A DNA stretch of 64,000 bases from Streptomyces sp. NRRL F-6492. Lineage in GTDB: Bacteria > Actinomycetota > Actinomycetes > Streptomycetales > Streptomycetaceae. The position numbers and the translations under genes were made by a program. This document shows positions 1 through 6,704 of this stretch, in pieces. The stretch is taken from NCBI RefSeq assembly GCF_001280125.1, contig NZ_LGEG01000213.1, positions 3,971 through 67,970 on the forward strand, written 5' to 3'. Within the stretch, counting starts at the first letter, position 1; each line of letters starts with the position of its first letter. Below the pieces are notes generated by a model. That model had not been told where the DNA came from. It did not search any database and saw nothing but the letters and a program-made list of their open reading frames with translations.

Positions 1-1
1 C

Positions 2-1807
2 TGGCTGGTGGCCATCGCCATGAACGTCGTCCGCGGCCACTGGCACCGGCAGCAGCACTCCTTCGTCGCGGGCGGCCTCGACGACGCCCGCGACCTGCCC
101 CAGCCGGGCGCCGACTTCGTCGGCCTGACCGTGGTCCGGCTGAACCTGTCCGGCCAGCGGCGCGAGACCGCCGAGGCGACCCGCTGGCTGGAGCCGGACG
201 ACAGGGCCCTGCTGTCCCTGTGGTGGCTGGAGTGCACGGGCGACCTGACCCGCTACGAGGTGGCCTCGGCCCTCCAGCTGTCCCCGGAGCACACGGCGGT
301 GCGCGTCCAGCGCATGAAGACGCAGCTGGACGCCGCCCGCGTCGTCGTGCGGGCGCTCACGGAGAACCCGCTGTGCCCCGACCTGAGGTACGAGCTCGGC
401 GGATGGGACGGCCGCCCCTCCGGGCTCTGGCGCAAGCGAATAGCCAGGCACGCCCGCGCGTGCGTGCACTGCGCCGGCCTGTCCCACGGCCTCTACCCGG
501 CCGAGGGCCTGCTCGCGGGACTGCTGCTCGTCCCCCCGGCCGGGCTGCTGCTCGCGACCCTCCGCGAGCGGGCGGGCTTCGACCTCGCGTACGCGACCGC
601 CCCGGCCGGCGCGCCCGCGTACGCCTCGTACGAGCCGGCGGGGACGGCCGGTCACCAGGCCGCCGGATACGGGACCGGATACGAGACCGGCCACCCGGCC
701 GGGTACCAGGACGGGTACCAGCAGCCGGGAACGACCGGTTACGAGACGGCCGGGCCGACCGGGTACGCACCGGCGGGCCCGTCCGGCTACGAATCGACGG
801 AATCCCCCGCGTACGCGTACGAAACGGTGGAGACGCCCGGGTACGCCCACGAGCCGACGGAGACGGCCGCGTACGCCCACGAACCGGCGGAGCCGGCCGG
901 GTACGAGTCGGCGGGAGCGTCCGGGCCGAGCCCCTCCCCCGCCCTCGGCGCCCGCGGCGCCCGCAACGCGCGGCGCCGCAGGCGACAGGAGCAGCAGCGC
1001 GGCCGCCGGCGCGTGGCCATCGCCGCGAGCATGGCGGTGGCCGCCGTCACCGGCGGTGCCTTCACCCTGGTCAACGGCCCCGACGAGGACGACCTGACGG
1101 CCCTGGACGCGCCGCGCGCCTCGACCGTGGACCTCACGATCTCCGCGTCGGCACCGGCCTCGTCCCCCACGACGGCCACCGCCTCGGCCGCGGTCACGCC
1201 GACGGCCACGCCCTCGGGCTCGCCGCGCCCCAGCAAGAGCGTCTCCACCAAGCCCAAGGTCACGCCGTCGGCCTCGGCCCCGGCCCCGGCCACCACGACG
1301 GCCGCCGCCCCGCAGACCCCGCGGCCGACCGCGGACAAGCCGACCCGCAGGCCCACCCAGGCGCCCGTCACGAAGGAGCCGACGACCCCGAGCCGCCCCA
1401 CGGCCACGAAGCAGGACTCCGGCCACACCTCCGTCGAGGAGCAGGTGATCGCCCTGGTCAACGCCGAGCGGGCCAAGGAGGGCTGCGGCGCCGTCACCGG
1501 GAACTCCCTCCTGGCCAAGGCCGCCCAGGGCCACTCCGACGACATGGCCGCGCGGGACTTCTTCGACCACACCAACCCGGACGGCGCGGGACCCGGCGAG
1601 CGCGTCACGGCCACCGGATACGGCTGGTCCACGTACGGCGAGAACATCGCGATGGGCCAGCAGACGGCGGAGCAGGTGATGGAGGCCTGGATGAACAGCC
1701 CCGGCCACCGCGCGAACATACTGAACTGCTCGTTCAAGGAGCTGGGCGTCGGCCTGCACACGGGCGACGGCGGCCCCTACTGGACCCAGGTCTTCGGCGC
1801 GCGCTGA
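2..1807 (+). CDS. Sigma-factor-like / CAP (SCP) domain membrane protein, 5' truncated
   Basis: The reading frame is open from base 2, so the true start is probably upstream of the window; a GTG at base 8 is the first possible start inside. Numbering from that GTG: residues ~55-118 resemble a sigma-70 region 4 helix-turn-helix (a leucine-rich stretch, then EVASALQLS), followed by a Cys/His patch around HARACVHC. Residues ~195-305 are a low-complexity Gly-Tyr-Glu/Pro repeat, then a basic stretch and one membrane span (~335-357), a Ser/Thr/Pro-rich wall-spanning linker (~360-470) and a C-terminal CAP/SCP domain (~475-599) with FFDHTNPDG, YGENIA and NSPGHRANIL. This predicts a cytoplasmic sigma-like part joined through the membrane to an extracellular CAP domain. 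The biochemical role is unknown. Confidence 0.8.
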   Translation, partial: WLVAIAMNVVRGHWHRQQHSFVAGGLDDARDLPQPGADFVGLTVVRLNLSGQRRETAEATRWLEPDDRALLSLWWLECTGDLTRYEVASALQLSPEHTAVRVQRMKTQLDAARVVVRALTENPLCPDLRYELGGWDGRPSGLWRKRIARHARACVHCAGLSHGLYPAEGLLAGLLLVPPAGLLLATLRERAGFDLAYATAPAGAPAYASYEPAGTAGHQAAGYGTGYETGHPAGYQDGYQQPGTTGYETAGPTGYAPAGPSGYESTESPAYAYETVETPGYAHEPTETAAYAHEPAEPAGYESAGASGPSPSPALGARGARNARRRRRQEQQRGRRRVAIAASMAVAAVTGGAFTLVNGPDEDDLTALDAPRASTVDLTISASAPASSPTTATASAAVTPTATPSGSPRPSKSVSTKPKVTPSASAPAPATTTAAAPQTPRPTADKPTRRPTQAPVTKEPTTPSRPTATKQDSGHTSVEEQVIALVNAERAKEGCGAVTGNSLLAKAAQGHSDDMAARDFFDHTNPDGAGPGERVTATGYGWSTYGENIAMGQQTAEQVMEAWMNSPGHRANILNCSFKELGVGLHTGDGGPYWTQVFGAR

Positions 1808-1853
1808 CCCGGGGTCCCGCGCCGGGTCCGGCACCGGGGTTACGGTCGGCGGC

Positions 1854-3074
1854 ATGGTTGGTGATCGTCAAGGGTGGCTCCGGTGCCTGCTCGGCGGGGC
1901 CGTGTTCGTCGTGGGGATGGCGGGCACCACGCTGCCGACGCCCCTCTACCCGCTCTACCAGGAGGAGTTCGGTTTCTCCGAGCTGACGGTGACCGTGGTG
2001 TACGCCGTGTACGCCTTCGGGGTCATCGGCGTGCTGCTGCTCGCGGGCAACGTCTCGGACACGGTCGGCAGACGGCCGACGCTGCTGTGGGGCCTCGGCT
2101 TCGCGGTGGCGAGCGCCGTCTGCTTCCTGTGCGCCGACGGCCTGGGGTGGCTGTACGCGGGCCGGCTGCTCTCGGGCCTCTCGGCGGGCCTGTTCACGGG
2201 CGCCGCCACCGCCTACGTCATGGACCTGGCCCCGCCGGGCGGCGCGCCCCGGGCGACGCTCGTGGCGACGGCCGCCAACATGGGCGGTCTCGGCTGCGGC
2301 CCCCTGCTCGCCGGGCTGCTCGCGCAGTACGCCCCCGAGCCGCTGCTGCTGCCGTTCGCCGTGCACCTCGCCCTGGCGGTCCTCTCGGCCGCGGTCGTCC
2401 TGCGGCTGCCGGAGACCGTACGGGAGCGCCGGCCCCTGTCCGCCGTACGGCCCCGGTGGCCCGCCCTGCCCGCGCCGGTCCGCCCGGTGTTCGTGCCGGC
2501 GGCGCTCGCCTCCTTCGTGGGCTTCGCCCTGTTCGGGGTGTTCACCTCGGTCAGCCCCGCCTTCCTCGCCCGCTTCCTGCACGTGGACAACCACGCCGTG
2601 ACCGGCCTGGTCGTGGCCCTCGCCTTCTTCTCCTCCACCGCCGGGCAGCTCGCCGTCGACCGGGTCGGGGTGCCCCGGTCCCTGCCCCTGGGCTGCGCCG
2701 TGCTCTTCGCCGGTCTGGCCCTCCTGGCGGGCGCGCTCGCCGCCGACCTGCTCGTCCTGGTCGTCCTGGCCGCCGTCGTCGGCGGCACCGGACAGGGCCT
2801 GACCTTCCGCGCGGCCCTGTCCGCCGTCGCCGGGGCCGCGCCGGAGGAACGGCGCGCGGCGGTGATCTCGACCCTGTTCCTGGTCGCGTACACGGGCATC
2901 TCCCTCCCCGTGATCGGCGTCGGCCTCCTGACCGGCCCGCTCGGTCTGGAGCGGGCGGGCCTGGTGTTCACCGGCTGCATGCTGCTGCTCGTCGCCTGCG
3001 CGGCCGCCTATCTGCTGCGGCGGCCGGTGCGGACGGGACGCGGTGACGGGGACGGGGCGGCGGAGGGGCGGTGA
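1854..3074 (+). CDS. MFS transporter
   Basis: A 406-residue protein with about 12 hydrophobic segments. The family signature after TM2 is present (GNVSDTVGRRP, a variant of GxLaDrxGRrp), as is the opening TTLPTPLYPLYQ typical of drug or metabolite exporters of the major facilitator superfamily. The substrate cannot be read from sequence. ATG is chosen because the N-terminus is short and leads straight into TM1. It starts 46 bp after the CAP-protein stop on the same strand, so co-transcription is possible. It is convergent with rph, 31 bp between stops. Confidence 0.82.
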   Translation: MVGDRQGWLRCLLGGAVFVVGMAGTTLPTPLYPLYQEEFGFSELTVTVVYAVYAFGVIGVLLLAGNVSDTVGRRPTLLWGLGFAVASAVCFLCADGLGWLYAGRLLSGLSAGLFTGAATAYVMDLAPPGGAPRATLVATAANMGGLGCGPLLAGLLAQYAPEPLLLPFAVHLALAVLSAAVVLRLPETVRERRPLSAVRPRWPALPAPVRPVFVPAALASFVGFALFGVFTSVSPAFLARFLHVDNHAVTGLVVALAFFSSTAGQLAVDRVGVPRSLPLGCAVLFAGLALLAGALAADLLVLVVLAAVVGGTGQGLTFRAALSAVAGAAPEERRAAVISTLFLVAYTGISLPVIGVGLLTGPLGLERAGLVFTGCMLLLVACAAAYLLRRPVRTGRGDGDGAAEGR

Positions 3075-3105
3075 CGCGGACGCGGTGACGGGGGCGGTGC
3101 GGGCC

Positions 3106-5703
3106 TCACGACAGGATCTCGACGTACCCGTCGGTCCCGTGGACGCGGATCCGCTGCCCGTCCGCGATCAGCCGGGTGGCCCCGTCCAGGCCCACGACGG
3201 CCGGCAGGCCGTACTCCCGGGCGATCACCGCGCCGTGGGTCATCAGGCCGCCCACCTCCGTCACCAGGCCGGCGACGCCGACGAACACGGTTGACCAGCT
3301 GGGGTCCGTGAAGGCCGTGACCAGGATGTCGCCCGCCTCCAGGTCGGCCTCCTCCATGTCGAGGACGACGCGGGCCCGGCCCTCGACGGTGCCGGCGGAG
3401 ACCGGCAGGCCGACGAGGGCGCCGGCCGGGACGTCGTCCCGCCGGTAGGACCCGTTGAGGGCCTCGCCGTCCGAGGTCAGCACCCGGGGCGGGGTGAGCG
3501 CCCGGTACGCCCGGAACGCCTCCTCCCGCCGCCGGACGAGCCCCTCGTCCACCCGCCGCGTCCGCACGGCCTCGTGGAACTCCTGGAACGTGAGGTAGAA
3601 GACGTCCTCCGCGTCGGCGAGGACCCCGGCCCGCACGAGCCGCTCCGCCTCCTCCATCAGGGCCCGCTTGTAGACGAAGGAGCGGCTGACGATGCCGTAC
3701 TTCGGATATTCGCGGTATCCGACGAAGGCCCGGACCCGGTCGATCATCCGCTGGGTCTCCTCGGCCTTCCGCTCCCCGTCGGGCAGGGCCCGCAGGCGGG
3801 TCAGCACGTCCCGCTCCTTCTCCCGCGCCGTCCGCAGTCCCTGCTCGAAGCGCCGCTCGGCGGCGCCCGGCCCGAAGTTCCTGACGTTGTCGAGGATCGC
3901 TGGCACGAGCGCGGCGGGGCGCTCGCGCCAGCGCGGCCGGGTGATGTCGATCTCGCCGACGCAGCGCATGCCGTACCGGTCGAGGTAGGCCTCGACGGCG
4001 TCGCGCGCCCCGGCCCCGCCCGGCAGCTTCGGCAGCCCGTCCAGGAAGTCGTCGTCCTCGACGCGGCCCAGGAACTCCACGACCTCCGGGTGGGGACGGA
4101 TCGCGTCGGCGACGTCGAGCAGGGCGAGGCCCATCTCCGACGTGACGTTGCCGGGGGCGGACAGCGTCAGCGCGTCGGCCGCGTTCTTCTCGCCCAGCCA
4201 CTCCAGCAGCTTGTCGTTGAGCCACCAGGTGGCCTCCATGCCCGCCGTGAGCACCTGGAAGCTCAGCGGGTCGCCGAGGACCCGCTTGTGCTCCTCGAAG
4301 GCTTCGAGGAGGAAGTCGAACAGCTCCGGTCCGCTCTTCGTCCGGATGTCGCGCTCCAGGGCGGCGACGGACGCCCGGCTGCGCCCGATCAGTCCGGTGA
4401 CGATCGCCGGATCGGTCTCGACGGGGGCGGGCGCCCCGCCGGCCGCGGGCGCGCCGGGACCGGCGTCCGGCAGCGACGGGACGAAGCCGTCGCGGCCGAG
4501 GACGGTCTCCAGGGCGTCCCTGATCAGGGGGTCGCCCCTCCCGATGACCTCCAGGAGGCCGGCGCGGCTCGCGGGCGAGGCCAGGCGCCGGGTGACGTCG
4601 ACGAACAGCCTCCCGCCGGCCTCGTGCATCGGCACCATGGCCGTCAGCTGCCACAGGGAGTACCCCAGGGGCTTCATGGCGTCGGTCATCATCTGCTGGT
4701 GACCGACCGAGACGTAGACGTGGTTGTCCCGGTCGCCGCTCTCGGGAACGGGGAACAGCGTCGTGATCGGCCGGCTCTGGACGATCCGGAAGTCGTCGTC
4801 GACCAGGCACCACTCGATGTCCTGCGGACGGCCGAAGTGCGCCTCGATCCGCCGCCCGAGCCGTACGAGCCGCAGGACCTGCGCGTGGGTCAGCGCCGGC
4901 TGCTCCCGCCGCACCGCGTCGACCTCCACCTCGCGCGTGCCGCCGCCGGGGAGGGGCTGGACGGCACTGCGTTTGACGGCGATCGTCGCGGCGACGACCT
5001 CGTCGTCCCGCACGGTGAAGACGTCCGGGTTCACCAGGCCGGAGACCAGGGCCTCGCCGAGCCCGAGACCGGCGTCCACCGTGGCGGCCTTCCGGTCGCC
5101 CGTGACGGGGTCGGCCGTGAACAGGACGCCGGCCGCGTGGGGGAAGGCCATCCGCTGGACGACCACGGCCATGCGGACCGTGCGGTGGTCGATGCCGTGG
5201 CGCCGGCGGTAGGCCACGGCCCGCTCGGTGAACAGCGAGGCCCAGCAGCGGCTGACGTGCCGGAGGACCTCCGCCGTCCCCACGACGTTCAGATGGCTGT
5301 CCTGCTGCCCGGCGAAGGAGGCCGTCGGCAGGTCCTCCGCCGTGGCGCTGGAGCGGACGGCGTAGGCCTCGTGCTCGCCGAACCGGACCAGCGCGCCCGT
5401 GATCGCCTCCGCGACGTCGTCCGGGACGGCGGCCGCCTCGACGGCCCGGCGGATCTCCGCGGCGAGCGCGCGGGTCGCCTCCCGGTCGTCCGGCTCCAGA
5501 CGGGACAGCCGGTCGAGCAGACCGCCGATCGACGGCGTCCCCTCCACGGCCAGCCGGAAGGCGTCCGTCGTCACGCAGAAACCGGCCGGTACGCGGACGC
5601 CGTCGATCCGCGACAGCGCGCCCAGGTGCGCGCCCTTGCCCCCGACGACCGCGACCTGCGTCTCGTCGATCTCCCGAAGGTCCCACACGTACCGCGCGTT
5701 CAT
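3106..5703 (-). CDS. rph: Rifamycin-inactivating phosphotransferase (RPH)
   Basis: An 865-residue dikinase-type enzyme. From family knowledge, RPH transfers the beta-phosphate of ATP to the C21 hydroxyl of rifamycins. Three parts are visible. The ATP-binding region (~1-320) has VGGKGAHLG, AVRSSATAEDLP and ILFTADPVTG. The rifamycin-binding region (~330-760) begins with YVSVGHQQMMTDAMKPLG, a stretch that separates RPH from PEP synthase. The swivelling His domain (~770-865) has GGLMTHGAVIAREYG, with catalytic His823. Length and motif order match characterised Listeria-type RPH closely. The start is the ATG following CGGAAAAGAGGGGCGCG. Upstream lies an exact rifamycin-associated element, so the gene is expected to be rifamycin-inducible. 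It is divergent from the macrodomain/ADP-ribosyltransferase pair. Confidence 0.95.
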   Translation of the reverse strand: MNARYVWDLREIDETQVAVVGGKGAHLGALSRIDGVRVPAGFCVTTDAFRLAVEGTPSIGGLLDRLSRLEPDDREATRALAAEIRRAVEAAAVPDDVAEAITGALVRFGEHEAYAVRSSATAEDLPTASFAGQQDSHLNVVGTAEVLRHVSRCWASLFTERAVAYRRRHGIDHRTVRMAVVVQRMAFPHAAGVLFTADPVTGDRKAATVDAGLGLGEALVSGLVNPDVFTVRDDEVVAATIAVKRSAVQPLPGGGTREVEVDAVRREQPALTHAQVLRLVRLGRRIEAHFGRPQDIEWCLVDDDFRIVQSRPITTLFPVPESGDRDNHVYVSVGHQQMMTDAMKPLGYSLWQLTAMVPMHEAGGRLFVDVTRRLASPASRAGLLEVIGRGDPLIRDALETVLGRDGFVPSLPDAGPGAPAAGGAPAPVETDPAIVTGLIGRSRASVAALERDIRTKSGPELFDFLLEAFEEHKRVLGDPLSFQVLTAGMEATWWLNDKLLEWLGEKNAADALTLSAPGNVTSEMGLALLDVADAIRPHPEVVEFLGRVEDDDFLDGLPKLPGGAGARDAVEAYLDRYGMRCVGEIDITRPRWRERPAALVPAILDNVRNFGPGAAERRFEQGLRTAREKERDVLTRLRALPDGERKAEETQRMIDRVRAFVGYREYPKYGIVSRSFVYKRALMEEAERLVRAGVLADAEDVFYLTFQEFHEAVRTRRVDEGLVRRREEAFRAYRALTPPRVLTSDGEALNGSYRRDDVPAGALVGLPVSAGTVEGRARVVLDMEEADLEAGDILVTAFTDPSWSTVFVGVAGLVTEVGGLMTHGAVIAREYGLPAVVGLDGATRLIADGQRIRVHGTDGYVEILS

Positions 5704-5758
5704 CGCGCCCCTCTTTTCCGCAGGTCATGGCTGAGGCCGACGATTCTGCGCCACGACC

Positions 5759-5778
5759 GGGGCCTTGCCGCAAGCCCC
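5759..5778 (-). promoter_or_regulatory. Rifamycin-associated element (RAE) upstream of rph
   Basis: Read on the rph strand the site is GGGGCTTGCGGCAAGGCCCC, a near-perfect inverted repeat and an exact match to the RAE described upstream of actinomycete rifamycin-inactivation genes (as I remember it). It ends 55 bp before the rph ATG. The internal TTGCGG (5768-5773) could be a -35 box paired with CAGAAT (5743-5748) at a long 19-bp spacing, in line with RAEs overlapping the promoter. The -35/-10 assignment is inference; the element itself is seen directly. Confidence 0.9.
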
Positions 5779-5799
5779 CCGGTGCGCTATAAGTTGAAC

Positions 5800-5827
5800 A
5801 AGGCGAGGAGAGCGATCTCCTCGCCTT
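5800..5827. promoter_or_regulatory. 12-bp perfect hairpin with GCGA loop in the rph/macrodomain intergenic region
   Basis: The arms AAGGCGAGGAGA (5800-5811) and TCTCCTCGCCTT (5816-5827) are perfectly complementary and close a GCGA tetraloop (GNRA type). It lies between divergent genes, where a terminator is not needed. On the rph strand it sits 22 bp before the RAE. It could insulate the two promoters, act in an RNA leader or terminate an antisense transcript; the sequence does not decide. Confidence 0.6.
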
Positions 5828-5832
5828 CGTCG

Positions 5833-5881
5833 TTCCCCTCTCTTCTCCCTCCCTCTCCCTTCCCCTCCCCCCTCTCCCTCT
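5833..5881. repeat. 49-nt uninterrupted pyrimidine tract
   Basis: Forty-nine consecutive C or T bases with no purine on the + strand, a strong local strand asymmetry just after the hairpin and upstream of the macrodomain gene. Such homopurine/homopyrimidine DNA can form triplex or H-DNA structures; whether it does here is unknown. A TATAGC hexamer (5914-5919) just downstream is a possible -10 box for the macrodomain operon, but no good -35 is visible. Confidence 0.7.
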
Positions 5882-5959
5882 GCTCGACGGCCGGGGCGTT
5901 GTCAGTGGGCGCCTATAGCTTGGGACTTGTTCGAGAAGCTGTGCGAGAGGGGCGGACTC

Positions 5960-6628
5960 GTGGGTGTCCGGCATGCGTTGAGGGTCGTACTGGTCGATGT
6001 GAACGCCGAGGTGGTGACGGCCTGGCGGTCCGCGTTCGCGGACACGCCCGAGGTCGAGATCCGGCGGGGCTCCCTCCTCGACGCCGACGTCGACGCGTGG
6101 GTGTCCCCCACCAACGCGAAGGGCCGGATGGACGGCGGTGTCGACGCCGTCGTCAAGCGGCACCTCGGCGCCGGCATCCAGGTGCGGGTGCAGCGGGCGA
6201 TCCGCGAGCGGTTCGACGGGAGCCTGCCGGTGGGCAGCGCGGTGTGCGTCCCGTCCGGGGCCGCCGTGCCCCGGTACCTGATCTCGACGCCGACCATGCG
6301 CCAGTCCTCGCAGGACGTCGGCGAGACCATGAACGTGGCCCTGGCGTGCGCGGCCGCGTTCCAGGCGGTGCACCTGCGGAACCGGGTCGAGCCCGGCAGC
6401 ATCCGGTCGGTGGCGCTGGTGGGCCTCGGCGCGCAGACGGGGCGGGTGCCCGCGCAGGTGTGCGCCAATCTGATGTGGACGGGCTACACCCTGTTCCACG
6501 ACCACGGGTTCGCGGACTACGACGAGTTGAGGGCCGCGGTACTGGGGCAGCTCGACGACATCCGGGGAGCGGGGTCCGCGCGGCGGGTCCGGATCGACGT
6601 GCCGCGGCGGCCCTCCTTTCGCCGCTGA
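5960..6628 (+). CDS. Macrodomain (ADP-ribose-binding/hydrolase) protein, putative antitoxin
   Basis: A 222-residue protein made almost entirely of one macrodomain. Visible are VDAWVSPTNAKGRMDGGVD (residues ~44-62, with the ADP-ribose-contacting Asn52 and the Gly-rich turn), LPVGSAVCVPSG, the PRYLISTPTM strand, and VGLGAQTGRVP (~154-164) in place of the common PGLGTGvGrvp loop. The GTG start is preferred over the in-frame TTG 33 bp upstream because GAGAGGGG lies 8-9 bp before it. Macrodomains bind ADP-ribose and many hydrolyse ADP-ribose from proteins or DNA. The next gene, 76 bp downstream, encodes an ADP-ribosyltransferase, so an antitoxin or reversal role like DarG in DarTG is inferred. The fold call is secure; the pairing function is a hypothesis. 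Confidence 0.85.
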   Translation: MGVRHALRVVLVDVNAEVVTAWRSAFADTPEVEIRRGSLLDADVDAWVSPTNAKGRMDGGVDAVVKRHLGAGIQVRVQRAIRERFDGSLPVGSAVCVPSGAAVPRYLISTPTMRQSSQDVGETMNVALACAAAFQAVHLRNRVEPGSIRSVALVGLGAQTGRVPAQVCANLMWTGYTLFHDHGFADYDELRAAVLGQLDDIRGAGSARRVRIDVPRRPSFRR

Positions 6629-6704
6629 CCCGCAGGCCCCGCAGGGCTCGCGGGCTCCGCAGTCCGCCCCCGTCTCCGTACCGAATCCCGGGAGTTCCGC
6701 CCTC

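Noticed and set aside
3106..5703. Phosphoenolpyruvate synthase as the identity of the 865-residue dikinase
   Set aside because: The central region and the exact RAE upstream fit rifamycin phosphotransferase; the PEP-synthase C-terminal PEP-binding barrel is absent.
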